Source: an uncultured Clostridia bacterium
GTDB taxonomy: Bacteria; Bacillota; Clostridia; Oscillospirales; Oscillospiraceae
Assembly (NCBI GenBank): GCA_947367115.1
Contig: CANBCW010000016.1
Span: forward strand, 1 to 38,128
Direction of reading: 5' to 3'
Length of the DNA: 38,128 bases
The position numbers were made by a program, and so were the translations under genes. Shown one piece after another: positions 1 to 7,321 of the stretch. The stretch's first letter is position 1. Every line of letters starts with the position of its first letter. The notes beneath the pieces are model-generated. The model saw nothing but the letters and a program-made list of their open reading frames with translations. It had not been told where the DNA came from and did not search any database.

Positions 1-62
<62 letters not shown>

Positions 63-267
63 TTGTATCTAAACTGCTTCTCAGCAGCTCAAATCAAGTT
101 TTGAATAATTTGCTTCTAGCATTTATTACTCAAGAATTTTCGTTGGCTGTTTTTCTATTCGTTCGTACACGAACTCTTAAACAATCCATTTATTGTCCAA
201 GGTGTTCATTTCTTGTCTGCGTTATTCAATTTACAAGGTACAGCCGCTCGCCGTAGCGAACTTTGAC
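63..267 (-). other. 16S rRNA leader region
   Basis: This roughly 200-nt A+T-rich stretch lies between the tandem rRNA promoters and the mature 16S 5' end. It has no coding potential. It holds a short hairpin (GTTCGT/ACGAAC, 161-174) and T-rich tracts typical of a pre-rRNA leader that RNase III and other nucleases remove. No clear boxA could be assigned. Confidence 0.6.
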
Positions 268-296
268 ATCTTACCACAAGTTGTTCCGTTTGTCAA
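268..296 (-). promoter_or_regulatory. rRNA promoter, proximal (P2)
   Basis: On the minus strand, TTGACA (291-296) and TAAGAT (268-273) are separated by 17 nt and point to the 16S gene. Confidence 0.8.
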
Positions 297-354
297 GAGC
301 TTTTTTCGAATTCTTCGAAATTTCTTTTGTCCGGTGCGGCTCGCAGTGAAATGA

Positions 355-383
355 ATTATACGTCATATTCCCCAAAATGTCAA
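355..383 (-). promoter_or_regulatory. rRNA promoter, distal (P1), perfect consensus
   Basis: On the minus strand, TTGACA (378-383) and TATAAT (355-360) are separated by 17 nt. This is a perfect sigma-A promoter, in tandem with P2 about 87 bp downstream, the usual arrangement for rRNA operons. Confidence 0.85.
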
Positions 384-427
384 GCACATTTTTTACATAT
401 CTGCAGAAAATTTTTATGCATGATAAA

Positions 428-453
428 GGCGACGCTTCCGTAGAAGCGTCGCC
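428..453 (-). terminator. Terminator of the feo operon
   Basis: An 11-bp perfect stem (GGCGACGCTTC / GAAGCGTCGCC) with a 4-nt loop lies just after the last feo gene. On the minus strand it is followed by TTTATC. It insulates the feo operon from the rRNA promoters. Confidence 0.75.
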
Positions 454-463
454 TGACGATGGA

Positions 464-649
464 TCAACCTTCTGCATGACTCCCACAGTCACAGCCGCAG
501 CCCTTGCCCCTCCCTTTCGATGGACAAGTGCAGCCGTTCGGGCAGCCGATGCACTTTGCGCCCCTCTTTTTAGCTCGGCGGATATACCAAACTACCAAGG
601 CAATGATAGCGGCGATAATTACAATAAGCAGAATATCTACACTTCTCAT
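464..649 (-). CDS. FeoB-associated Cys-rich small membrane protein
   Basis: This 61-residue protein has one N-terminal membrane helix (about residues 5-23, rich in I, V and A), a basic stretch (RRAKKRG), and a cysteine-rich tail with C-x2-C-x3-C and CGCDC motifs. The layout matches the FeoB-associated Cys-rich membrane protein family, which commonly sits directly after feoB in Firmicutes. Here it starts 3 nt after the feoB stop, so the two are surely co-transcribed. The family is thought to play an accessory role in ferrous iron uptake, perhaps binding iron or redox partners through the cysteines. That role is inferred from context and is not proven for this protein. Confidence 0.85.
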   Translation of the reverse strand: MRSVDILLIVIIAAIIALVVWYIRRAKKRGAKCIGCPNGCTCPSKGRGKGCGCDCGSHAEG

Positions 650-652
650 AGC

Positions 653-2692
653 TTACTTCCTGCCGCTCAGGGCGTACTCAGCCTTGACCTGCTTATCGGA
701 TCTGACGCACAGGAAGGTCAACACAGCAGCAAAGGCTGCGACAAAGATCAGGCCGCCCAGGAAACCAGCGCCCAGAGAACCGGTGGTGATCAGCGTGCCA
801 ATCTGGTAGACCAGGAAAGCAACAGAGTAGCCGGTGCCAAGCTGCAGCGCGATGCCGCCCCAGAACCACTTCTTATCCTTGATCTCGGCGTTCATTGCAC
901 CCATGGCTGCAAAACAGGGAGGCGTAAACAGGTTGAACATCAGATAAGCCAGGGCAGCCACCTTGGTGATCGCAAACACAGCAGCGACCTCGGAGCCAGC
1001 GCCCTCCACCATCTCCAGCGCGTCGGTGTCGATCAGGTTGGAGATGCCGTAGCAGACAGCCAGAGTGCCGACCACATTTTCCTTGGCAATAAATCCGGTG
1101 ACCGCGGCGGCAGCCAGCTGCCAGGCAGCGGTACCAATGATAGGAACCAGGAGCACAGCGATGGGATCGGCAATGGAAGCAAGGATGGAGGTATGCTCCA
1201 TGCCCTCTTCAACCACCTGGAAGTTCCAGTTGAAAGACTGCATGATGTAAACCACCGCGTTGCACAGCAGGATGATGGTACCGGCCTTGACGATATACGC
1301 CCAGCCGCGGCTGCACATGTCCTTCAGCGCCCGCGTCAGAGAAGGAGCTTTATACTCGGGCAGTTCCATGATGAAGAAGGATTTACGTTTCTTATAGCCC
1401 GCGATCTTGTTGACCAGCAGAGCACCCAGCAGAATCAGCACAATGCCCACAAAGTACATCAGAGTGCCGACCCAGGAAGCATTCTCAAAGAACGCGCCCG
1501 CGAACAGGGCGATCACAGGAAGCTTTGCGCCGCAGGGCATAAAAGGAGCCAGCATGGCGGTAGCGTTGCGTTCACGCTCATTACGGATGGTGCGTGCAGC
1601 CATAACGCCGGGGATGGCGCAGCCGGTGCCAATGATGAAGGGGATGACGGATTTACCGTTCAGACCGACCTTCTTAAAGATGGGATCCAGAACCACGGTG
1701 GCGCGAGCCATGTAACCGCAATCTTCCAGCAGAGAGATCAGGAAGTACATAACCATGACCAGGGGCAGGAAACCAACAACAGCACTGACGCCGCCAATGA
1801 TTCCTTCGGTCAGCAGAGCGGTCAGAAACGCGTTGGCGTTGGCGCTCTCCAGCAGTCCCGTCACCCAATCCTTGAACATATCAATCAGGGTGACCAGGCC
1901 GGGAATCACGGTGCCGTTGGCAAATTCATAGCCCTCGGCGATCCAGGGGCCAACCCACGCCTGGGAGATCTGGAACACCAGGAACATGACCACAGCAAAG
2001 ATAGGCAGCCCCGCAATGGGGTGGGTCAGCACAGCATCGATCTTATCCTGCGAGTTCTTTTCTCTGGTCAGAACCTTACGTGTCTCGACCTTTGCGACGA
2101 TCTTATTGACAAACTCAAACCGCTTGCGGTCAGCGGCTTCGACCTCTTTTTTACTGGTCAGGTCAACATCGCCCTGATGGTAAGGAGCTTTCTGACCCTG
2201 CCCCCGCAGAGCAACGGCGGCCTGAACGACTGCAGCAAGGCCGTCGCGTGTGGTGGAGGTTGTATCCACAACAGGGCAGCCCAGCTTTTCGGACAACGCG
2301 GAAGTGTCGATGCTGGTGGCCTTCTTTTCATTGATATCGTGCTTGTTCAGCGCCACGACCACAGGGATGCCCAGTTCCAGAAGCTGCGTGGTGAAAAACA
2401 GGCTGCGGCTCAGATTGGTAGCGTCCACAATATTGATGATGGCATCCGGATTCTCGTTACGCACATAAGCGCTGGTGATGCTCTCTTCGGAAGTGAAGGG
2501 AGACATTGAGTAGGCACCGGGAAGGTCAACGGCGATCAGTTCCAGATCACCCGCATAGGCCTTCTTGATAGGTGCCTCTTTCTTATCGACGGTAACACCG
2601 GCCCAGTTACCGACCTTCTCGTTGCGTCCGGTCAGCGCGTTGTACATGGTCGTTTTACCACTGTTAGGATTTCCCGCAAAAGCAATTCTCAT
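653..2692 (-). CDS. feoB: Ferrous iron transport protein B (FeoB)
   Basis: This 679-residue polytopic GTPase moves Fe(II) across the cytoplasmic membrane. The N-terminal G domain shows G1 GNPNSGKT (residues 7-14), G3 DLPGAY and G4 NKHD, followed by a helical domain. The C-terminal half has the two FeoB gate repeats, with the conserved cysteine motifs PFMPCGAKLP and FTPPCFAAMGAM and many hydrophobic helices. Length and domain order are normal for short FeoB proteins. The start is well supported by GAGGAGG about 9 nt upstream. It follows feoA and precedes the small Feo-associated gene. Regulation is probably by the divergent DtxR-type repressor through the dyads at 3067-3118, with a possible further site at 2750. 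Confidence 0.97.
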   Translation of the reverse strand: MRIAFAGNPNSGKTTMYNALTGRNEKVGNWAGVTVDKKEAPIKKAYAGDLELIAVDLPGAYSMSPFTSEESITSAYVRNENPDAIINIVDATNLSRSLFFTTQLLELGIPVVVALNKHDINEKKATSIDTSALSEKLGCPVVDTTSTTRDGLAAVVQAAVALRGQGQKAPYHQGDVDLTSKKEVEAADRKRFEFVNKIVAKVETRKVLTREKNSQDKIDAVLTHPIAGLPIFAVVMFLVFQISQAWVGPWIAEGYEFANGTVIPGLVTLIDMFKDWVTGLLESANANAFLTALLTEGIIGGVSAVVGFLPLVMVMYFLISLLEDCGYMARATVVLDPIFKKVGLNGKSVIPFIIGTGCAIPGVMAARTIRNERERNATAMLAPFMPCGAKLPVIALFAGAFFENASWVGTLMYFVGIVLILLGALLVNKIAGYKKRKSFFIMELPEYKAPSLTRALKDMCSRGWAYIVKAGTIILLCNAVVYIMQSFNWNFQVVEEGMEHTSILASIADPIAVLLVPIIGTAAWQLAAAAVTGFIAKENVVGTLAVCYGISNLIDTDALEMVEGAGSEVAAVFAITKVAALAYLMFNLFTPPCFAAMGAMNAEIKDKKWFWGGIALQLGTGYSVAFLVYQIGTLITTGSLGAGFLGGLIFVAAFAAVLTFLCVRSDKQVKAEYALSGRK

Positions 2693-2749
2693 TTTTAGTT
2701 TCCTCCTCGTTTCTACGATTATCTAAACAGGTCTGCCTGTGGATTACAA

Positions 2750-2765
2750 GTTAGGCATCGCTAAC
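2750..2765. promoter_or_regulatory. Putative iron-repressor site 1 (feoA-feoB gap)
   Basis: GTTAGGCATCGCTAAC is an inverted repeat that fits TTAG-N5-GCTAAC, the same pattern as the two dyads upstream of feoA. On the minus strand it abuts a possible internal promoter (TTGTAA, 17 nt, TTAGAT) leading into feoB. It may be an operator for internal control of feoB, which is inference. Confidence 0.5.
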
Positions 2766-2809
2766 TTCATAATAAAGACAATCAGCGGATTGCCTTCGGC
2801 AATTGTCAA

Positions 2810-3022
2810 TCAGACGACAATGGCCTCTGCTAACTGACTGTCGATGCTGTATCTGCCGTCCTTCACAGAAACTGTGCAGCTCCCCCTCCGGCGGGAAACC
2901 ACCGTAATGGGCTCGCCACTGTAACAGCCCAGCGAGAACAGGAAAGCGTTCAGTTCTTCGTCATCAGTGTCGATCCGCTGAATGATATACTCTTTTCCTT
3001 CCTGTGCGGTCATTAAGTTCAT
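2810..3022 (-). CDS. feoA: Ferrous iron transport protein A (FeoA)
   Basis: This protein of about 70 residues has a single FeoA (SH3-like) domain, with the typical opening on constant-sized beta strands (GKEYIIQRID), a central SLGCYSGEPITVV segment and a C-terminal end reading SIDSQLAEAIVV. FeoA is a small cytosolic partner of FeoB. The reading frame opens at a GTG at 3031, but the ATG at 3022 has the better-placed GGTGA ribosome site and is preferred. It is the first gene of the feoA-feoB-small protein operon. About 117 nt separate it from feoB, including a small hairpin and a candidate operator. The promoter and two dyads lie directly upstream. Confidence 0.92.
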   Translation of the reverse strand: MNLMTAQEGKEYIIQRIDTDDEELNAFLFSLGCYSGEPITVVSRRRGSCTVSVKDGRYSIDSQLAEAIVV

Positions 3023-3044
3023 ATCTATCACCCGATCATAAAAT

Positions 3045-3058
3045 CCGGCATATGCCGG
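3045..3058. repeat. 14-bp perfect palindrome in the feoA leader
   Basis: CCGGCATATGCCGG lies between the operator dyads and the feoA start. It could form a small hairpin in the 5' untranslated region just ahead of the ribosome site, or be a further protein site. Its function is unknown. Confidence 0.5.
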
Positions 3059-3066
3059 TCCACGGC

Positions 3067-3084
3067 GATTAGCTGCCGCTAACC
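3067..3084. promoter_or_regulatory. Iron-repressor operator, site 2
   Basis: GATTAGCTGCCGCTAACC is an interrupted dyad (TTAGC-N4-GCTAA). It matches site 3 at every position except the 4-nt centre, with dyad centres 34 bp apart. It lies downstream of the feo transcription start and beside a DtxR-family gene, as expected for metal-dependent repression. Confidence 0.7.
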
Positions 3085-3100
3085 TCTCCTGTGTAAAATC

Positions 3101-3118
3101 GATTAGCTCGTGCTAACC
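3101..3118. promoter_or_regulatory. Iron-repressor operator, site 3
   Basis: GATTAGCTCGTGCTAACC is a dyad of the same form as site 2. It covers the predicted start of feo transcription, immediately downstream of the -10 box. Binding by the neighbouring DtxR-type protein would block the promoter. Confidence 0.75.
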
Positions 3119-3125
3119 ATTGATT

Positions 3126-3154
3126 ATAATAGCCATATGTTCCCCATTTGTCAA
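3126..3154 (-). promoter_or_regulatory. feo operon promoter
   Basis: On the minus strand, TTGACA (3149-3154), a 17-nt spacer and TATTAT (3126-3131) are followed at once by operator site 3. Confidence 0.8.
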
Positions 3155-3210
3155 TACCTTTTTCCATATTTTTTATTATTCACCCCTCTGCTTTTTCAAT
3201 GGCGGAGCAC

Positions 3211-3239
3211 TTGCAAAAACCAGCAGCTTGTGGTATAGT
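3211..3239 (+). promoter_or_regulatory. Promoter of the DtxR-family gene
   Basis: TTGCAA (3211-3216), a 17-nt spacer and TATAGT (3234-3239), followed by AGGAGGG at 3257 and the ATG at 3272. Confidence 0.75.
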
Positions 3240-3271
3240 TAATTGTACTAAATTTCAGGAGGGATCGGCCT

Positions 3272-3634
3272 ATGCATCTGCAGGAATCTGCTGAAATGTA
3301 TCTTGAGACCATCTATCTTCTTTCCCGCCAGCGCACCTCCGTCCGAAGCATCGACGTTGCGGAGCATATGGGTTATTCCAAGCCCAGCGTCAGCCGCGCA
3401 GTCGGTCTGCTGAAGCAAGGTGGTTATTTGGTGGTGGATGAAGACGGCTTTCTCTCTCTTACCGAGGATGGTCGGTCTGTTGCGGAAAAGATTTTCGAGC
3501 GCCATACTGTGCTTTCCAGGTTTTTTGTCAGCCTGGGTGTCAATGAGGATACCGCCGCGGAGGATGCCTGCAAAATTGAGCACATCATCAGTGACGAGAC
3601 TTTTGCGGCGATCAAGAATTATCTTAAGATATAA
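3272..3634 (+). CDS. DtxR/MntR-family metal-dependent repressor
   Basis: This 120-residue DNA-binding protein has an N-terminal winged helix-turn-helix (residues about 1-60, with SVRSIDVAEHMGYSKPSVSRAVGLLKQGGYLVV) and a metal-binding dimerisation segment (EKIFERHTVLSRFF, then EDACKIEHIISDETFAAI). The H, E and C residues in these segments sit where DtxR-family proteins bind Fe or Mn. The C-terminal SH3-like domain of IdeR and DtxR is absent, as in the short repressors common in Clostridia. The gene is divergent from feoA and the intervening DNA carries two matching dyads, so it is very probably the iron-responsive repressor of feoAB. A manganese sensor is the alternative. The start is set by AGGAGGG 8 nt upstream. 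Confidence 0.9.
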   Translation: MHLQESAEMYLETIYLLSRQRTSVRSIDVAEHMGYSKPSVSRAVGLLKQGGYLVVDEDGFLSLTEDGRSVAEKIFERHTVLSRFFVSLGVNEDTAAEDACKIEHIISDETFAAIKNYLKI

Positions 3635-3661
3635 TATGCCCGCTTTCGAATTCTATTACGG

Positions 3662-3680
3662 CCAGCCCAAATTGGGCTGG
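3662..3680 (+). terminator. Weak hairpin after the repressor gene
   Basis: CCAGCCCAA and TTGGGCTGG form a perfect inverted repeat around one A. There is only a short T-poor tail (TCATTACTTT), so terminator function is plausible but not certain. Confidence 0.5.
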
Positions 3681-3694
3681 TCATTACTTTGAGG

Positions 3695-3722
3695 TTGACA
3701 GTTTCCGGAACCCCGATATAAT
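3695..3722 (+). promoter_or_regulatory. Promoter of the RNHCP gene
   Basis: TTGACA (3695-3700), a 16-nt spacer and TATAAT (3717-3722) lie 34 nt before the ATG. A small dyad ATAGT-ATC-ACTAT follows the -10 box. Confidence 0.75.
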
Positions 3723-3756
3723 AATAGTATCACTATCAGTAATGAGGTAACTTCCT

Positions 3757-4209
3757 ATGAACCGTGAAAATAAAAGAAAGCAGTACGAAAAGGGCTACTA
3801 TAAGACCCACGCCTGTGAAGAAAGCTTTACCTGCAAAAATTGCGGACGGTTGGTTGTCCCCGCCGGTGCTGGAAGCGACCACCGCAACCACTGCCCCAAC
3901 TGCCTGTCCAGTCTGCATGTGGACATTGAGACCGGTGATCGGGAATCCGACTGCGGCGGTATCATGGAACCGATTGCCGTATGGGTTCGAAACAAGGGTG
4001 AATGGGCCATCATCCACCGCTGCAAGCGCTGCGGTGATCTGAGCTCCAACCGTGTTCTGGCCGACGACAATCCCATGAAGCTCATGTCTATTGCCATGAA
4101 GCCCCTGACCAATCCCCCCTTCCCGCTGGAACGGATCGAGGAGATGACCGCCATGATGGGCGGCCAGGGGGAACTGCCCGACGCATACAAAAATAAGACC
4201 GAGGAATGA
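3757..4209 (+). CDS. RNHCP domain zinc-ribbon protein
   Basis: This 150-residue protein carries the signature of the RNHCP domain family. An early CxxC pair (FTCKNCGRLVVP) is followed by HRNHCPNCLSS, then HRCKRCGDL, so four CxxC knuckles could hold zinc. The C-terminal third has no recognisable feature. The family is widespread in Firmicutes and Actinobacteria and its function is not established. It has its own promoter and ends at a shared terminator facing the GH3 gene, so it is monocistronic. The opening MNRENKRKQYEKGYYK is basic. No signal peptide or membrane segment is visible, so it is cytosolic. Confidence 0.85.
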   Translation: MNRENKRKQYEKGYYKTHACEESFTCKNCGRLVVPAGAGSDHRNHCPNCLSSLHVDIETGDRESDCGGIMEPIAVWVRNKGEWAIIHRCKRCGDLSSNRVLADDNPMKLMSIAMKPLTNPPFPLERIEEMTAMMGGQGELPDAYKNKTEE

Positions 4210-4212
4210 TCA

Positions 4213-4240
4213 AAGCCCCCAGCCGTTTGGCCGGGGGCTT
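4213..4240. terminator. Bidirectional terminator
   Basis: AAGCCCCC-A-GCC / GGC-C-GGGGGCTT forms an 11-bp stem with one mismatch and a GTTT loop. It lies between the convergent RNHCP and GH3 genes. Confidence 0.75.
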
Positions 4241-4246
4241 GCTGCG

Positions 4247-6436
4247 TCAATAGGAAAGTCCGAAATTCAGTTCATAATAGCTGCCGTGGGCATCCCGGTA
4301 AGCATAGGCCTTACCATTCTCGTCCTTCATACATTCCGGCATATACTGATCCTTGTCGAAACCCGGCACATCGTTCGGGCTGATACAAACGCCATTGGCA
4401 TTGACCGCCAGCACCTTGTCACTCTTGGGCAGCGTAATGGGCAGTTTGCCGGTAGGCGTGTAACAGCCAAAGATCACATCCAGCGTAGCGGCGGGGTACG
4501 TTTCAAAGCCCGCAGTCAGAGCATCCACATGCCGCTCCACATTCCCCACCAGCCAGGCCAGCGGGAAGTTGATATTGGCAATGACCTTACCACCCTTTGC
4601 ATGGATCACATCGGCGATCCGAGTGATCTTATGTGTTCCGGTCAATGTGGTCTCTAAACGGGTCTGCGGCATGGGGCGGCAGCGGTCGTCCACATTGGGC
4701 ACTTCCTTATTCTCGCAGATATCCAACTCCAGATAACCTGCGGTTGCGGTAAAGTAGTCACCGGAGGAGGGGTTCACCATCAGAATGGCAATGTCCGCAT
4801 CCTCGTAGTCCTCCACCAGCTCCATACCACTCAGCATTTCTCGCAAGGCAGCGGTAGCCATCTCGCCCTGCTTTGGATTTTTATTGAAAGCCTCGGCATA
4901 AATCTTCTTCCCGACTGTTTTGTCCGCTGTCAGTGGCAGAATACCGTCATTTTTCAGCAGAACCACAGACTGTCGGTGAGCCTGCTCTGCATTGGCCCAG
5001 TCCGAAGCTGTCGCCACGGCTTCCTTAGCCTTTGCGGGATCGCGGTAGGTATTTTCAAACATCCCCAGCTCAAACATTTCTGTCAGCGTCCGGGAAACCG
5101 CACGGTTCAGCACCGCGTCATTCAGCGTGACCATATCGGGGGTGATGCCTTCGGGCAGGCTGTGCGTATCGTAATAACCGTTGCCGGTGCGATCATAGGC
5201 AATGCGGCCGTACGCATTGTCAAACAGACCGGAGATCACATCCACACCGGCGTTATTCACCGCAAAACCAATCCGTTCCGGCTCATCCAGCATCTCAACG
5301 CCCCACTTCATATTGTGGACGATGCCGGTGTCCGAGTTGATGTAGCCCTCAAAGCCCATCTGTCCCCGGAGAATATCATGGATAAATACGCGGTTATATG
5401 CAAAGCCATAGGGATCAAACCGAACATCGTTCCCCTCGCAATCCTGCTGAACAGCGGACTTCTGCGCGGCAGGCTTGGAATAATAGGGCATAATGGAAGA
5501 TGTCTGCTTCGCCACCGCCGCCTTAAAGCCGGGCATATGGTATTTCTGAAGACTGCCGGGGGTTGCGTAAACATTCCACTGCCCCGCGGCATAGTGGGGA
5601 TCAAAACCGTTTTCGCGGGCACCGCCGCCGGGGAAATGTTTGGTAGTGACTGCAACACCATCTGCGGTCACCCCCTCATCAGAGCCCTGAATTCTGGGAA
5701 TGATGTGCTCCATGATGTCGCAGATCAGCTGCGGATCCTCGCCGAAGGTACCGTAGCTGCGCTGCCACCGGGGATCCGTCATGCAGTCGGCCATATACAT
5801 ATAACCTTTGCGCAGGTTGCAGGCCTCCCAGCTCCGGCGAACAGCCTCTGCCCACTGATCCGCAACCTCAATGCCGCTGCCCTTGACTGCAGCCGCAATT
5901 CCCAGCGTGCCGGGCCAGGTGGAAAAGATGCCGCCGGCATCATTCATACCAAATACAATCTCACCGTTTTCGTTGCGGGAATTGGAGGCAACGCTGACCG
6001 GCACAAACCGCTCACATTCCTCTGCCACCGCCTGAAGCTGGTTCAGATAATCCGTCAGGTCCTCCGGTGTAGCATTATCCCGCAGAATCGTATGACGGGC
6101 AAACCACTCTTTGATCAGGGTTGTGGTTCCGGGAAGGTGCTGCTCACCGAAGATGGTTTTCTGATGCACCTCCGCTTCATCCAAGATCCCCGACTCGTCC
6201 GGCACAGCCACATGGCCTGGCAGCCGGGCATTTTTATACTTGGGGCCCATGCGCCAGTCAGAGATAAAAAGTTGACCGATCTTCTCGTCCAAAGTCAGGA
6301 GTTTCACGTATGCCGCGGCACGCTGTGCCGCCGGCAGTCGCCAGTCATTGACCGCGGACACTTCGCCGGAGCCATCGATGTCCTTAAAGTACAGGCCGTC
6401 CTTTTCGATGATTCCGCGCGCCACGGTAGTGATCAC
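4247..6436 (-). CDS. Glycoside hydrolase family 3 protein (beta-glucosidase-like)
   Basis: At least 729 residues with GH3 features: the N-terminal TIM-barrel (LLTLDEKIGQLFI, KHFPGGGARENGFDPHY), the likely nucleophile region FEGYINSDTG, and the alpha/beta-sandwich domain (QSVVLLKNDGILPL) with a C-terminal YELNFGLSY, a variant of the usual YPFGYGLSY. No signal peptide is visible, so it probably acts in the cytosol on short beta-glucosides. The substrate cannot be read from sequence. In this frame the first usable start is a GTG at 6436 with no ribosome site. Coding clearly continues upstream for about 17 further residues, to a good AGGAGG-ATG (6489) that lies in another frame (see the separate entry). 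The CDS therefore either needs a -1 shift, starts weakly at GTG, or carries an assembly error. Confidence 0.88.
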   Translation of the reverse strand: MITTVARGIIEKDGLYFKDIDGSGEVSAVNDWRLPAAQRAAAYVKLLTLDEKIGQLFISDWRMGPKYKNARLPGHVAVPDESGILDEAEVHQKTIFGEQHLPGTTTLIKEWFARHTILRDNATPEDLTDYLNQLQAVAEECERFVPVSVASNSRNENGEIVFGMNDAGGIFSTWPGTLGIAAAVKGSGIEVADQWAEAVRRSWEACNLRKGYMYMADCMTDPRWQRSYGTFGEDPQLICDIMEHIIPRIQGSDEGVTADGVAVTTKHFPGGGARENGFDPHYAAGQWNVYATPGSLQKYHMPGFKAAVAKQTSSIMPYYSKPAAQKSAVQQDCEGNDVRFDPYGFAYNRVFIHDILRGQMGFEGYINSDTGIVHNMKWGVEMLDEPERIGFAVNNAGVDVISGLFDNAYGRIAYDRTGNGYYDTHSLPEGITPDMVTLNDAVLNRAVSRTLTEMFELGMFENTYRDPAKAKEAVATASDWANAEQAHRQSVVLLKNDGILPLTADKTVGKKIYAEAFNKNPKQGEMATAALREMLSGMELVEDYEDADIAILMVNPSSGDYFTATAGYLELDICENKEVPNVDDRCRPMPQTRLETTLTGTHKITRIADVIHAKGGKVIANINFPLAWLVGNVERHVDALTAGFETYPAATLDVIFGCYTPTGKLPITLPKSDKVLAVNANGVCISPNDVPGFDKDQYMPECMKDENGKAYAYRDAHGSYYELNFGLSY

Positions 6437-6489
6437 CGGGCCGCCGGGGTTATGGAAGCAGCGAATATTGTCTGATGCTTTTTTGCCAT
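6433..6489 (-). other. GH3 true-start region with A_AAA_AAG slippery heptamer
   Basis: AGGAGG (6497-6502) sits 7 nt before an ATG at 6489. The frame it opens reads MAKKHQTIFAASITPAAR and stops at TGA (6435-6433). Codons 2-4 are GCA AAA AAG, so A_AAA_AAG (6484-6478) is in the correct phase for -1 slippage. Shifting there gives MAKK-ASDNIRCFHNPGGP and joins the GH3 frame exactly. A single missing A in the six-A run would have the same effect. Confidence 0.7.
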
Positions 6490-6519
6490 ACAGTAACCTC
6501 CTGCGTATAATTTCTTATA

Positions 6520-6548
6520 ATTTTACCATGCAATTATTTCAAAATCAA
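6520..6548 (-). promoter_or_regulatory. Promoter of the GH3 gene
   Basis: On the minus strand, TTGATT (6543-6548), a 17-nt spacer and TAAAAT (6520-6525) lie about 30 nt before the ATG at 6489. Confidence 0.6.
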
Positions 6549-6563
6549 CCGCGCAAAACAGTG

Positions 6564-6592
6564 ATTGAAAATCAATTTTAATATGATATAAT
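6564..6592 (+). promoter_or_regulatory. Promoter of the Crp/Fnr gene with overlapping dyad
   Basis: TTGAAA (6565-6570), a 16-nt spacer and TATAAT (6587-6592). The -35 box lies inside the dyad ATTGA-AAA-TCAAT (6564-6576), a possible autoregulatory site. Its spacing differs from that of the trxA/trxB dyads. Confidence 0.6.
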
Positions 6593-6618
6593 ATCAGAAG
6601 ATCAGCTTGTGAAATGAG

Positions 6619-7287
6619 GTGTTTTCCACGGAGCTTGCAAATTTCTTTCCCATCTGGAATAAGCTGACGGACGCCCAGCAGCAGCGGCTTATTACCGCTG
6701 CTGAAATACGCAGTGCCAAAGGCGGTACCGTTCTGCATAACGGAAGCATGGACTGTCTGGGCTTGCTTTTGATCCGCACCGGTCAGCTTCGGGTTTATAC
6801 CCTCTCCAGCGAGGGGCGGGAGATCACGCTCTACCGTCTGTTTGAGCTGGATACCTGTCTGTTTTCCGCCTCCTGCGTTATGCCCGATATTCAATTTGAT
6901 GTGATCGTAGAAGCAGAAAAAGACAGTGAATTCTGGATTCTGCCATCCTGTCTTTTCAAGGATCTGATGGAGGAATCTGCCGCCATCGCAAACTACGCCA
7001 ATCAGCTCATCAGCAGCCGCTTCAGCGAAGTCATGTGGCTCATGGAGCAGATCATGTGGAAAAGCTTTGACAAGCGCCTCGCCGCCTTTCTGCTGGAGGA
7101 ATGCGCGCTGGAGGACACAATGTCCCTGAAGATCACCCACGAAAAGATCGCCAACCACATGGGCACTGCCCGGGAAGTCGTCACCCGAATGCTTCGTTAC
7201 TTTCAGAGCGAGGGTATGGTGAACCTGACGCGGGGAACTGTGGAGCTGACTGATAAAAAGCGCCTGCGGCAGCTTAGCGAAAAATAA
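6619..7287 (+). CDS. Crp/Fnr-family transcriptional regulator
   Basis: This 222-residue protein has an N-terminal cyclic-nucleotide-binding-like beta-barrel (about residues 10-115, with GGTVLHNGSMDCLGLLLIRTGQLRVYTLSSEGREITLYRLFELD), a dimerisation helix (FSEVMWLMEQIMWKSFDKRLAAFLLEE), and a C-terminal helix-turn-helix (ITHEKIANHMGTAREVVTRMLRYFQSEGMVNLTRGTVELTD). It lacks the N-terminal cysteine cluster of Fnr, so an Fe-S sensor of that kind is unlikely. Its neighbours trxA, fprA and trxB suggest it answers oxygen, nitric oxide or thiol stress. The start is weak: the first codon in frame is GTG at 6619 with no well-spaced ribosome site. It ends at a hairpin facing trxA. Confidence 0.9.
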   Translation: MFSTELANFFPIWNKLTDAQQQRLITAAEIRSAKGGTVLHNGSMDCLGLLLIRTGQLRVYTLSSEGREITLYRLFELDTCLFSASCVMPDIQFDVIVEAEKDSEFWILPSCLFKDLMEESAAIANYANQLISSRFSEVMWLMEQIMWKSFDKRLAAFLLEECALEDTMSLKITHEKIANHMGTAREVVTRMLRYFQSEGMVNLTRGTVELTDKKRLRQLSEK

Positions 7288-7288
7288 A

Positions 7289-7315
7289 TCCCCCGCTGCC
7301 CCAAACAGCGAGGGA
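7289..7315. terminator. Terminator between crp-type gene and trxA
   Basis: TCCC-C-CGCTG / CAGCG-A-GGGA forms an interrupted stem around a 7-nt loop between convergent genes. Confidence 0.6.
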
Positions 7316-7321
7316 TCATCG

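Noticed and set aside
377..2509. 710-codon plus-strand open frame
   Set aside because: It is antisense to feoB and runs into the rRNA promoter region. The translation is low-complexity and His/Gln/Asp-rich, as expected from the reverse of a GC-rich coding strand. FeoB motifs on the minus strand are unmistakable.
4976..6475. 499-codon plus-strand open frame
   Set aside because: It is the antisense shadow of the GH3 gene, with no ribosome site and no recognisable domain.
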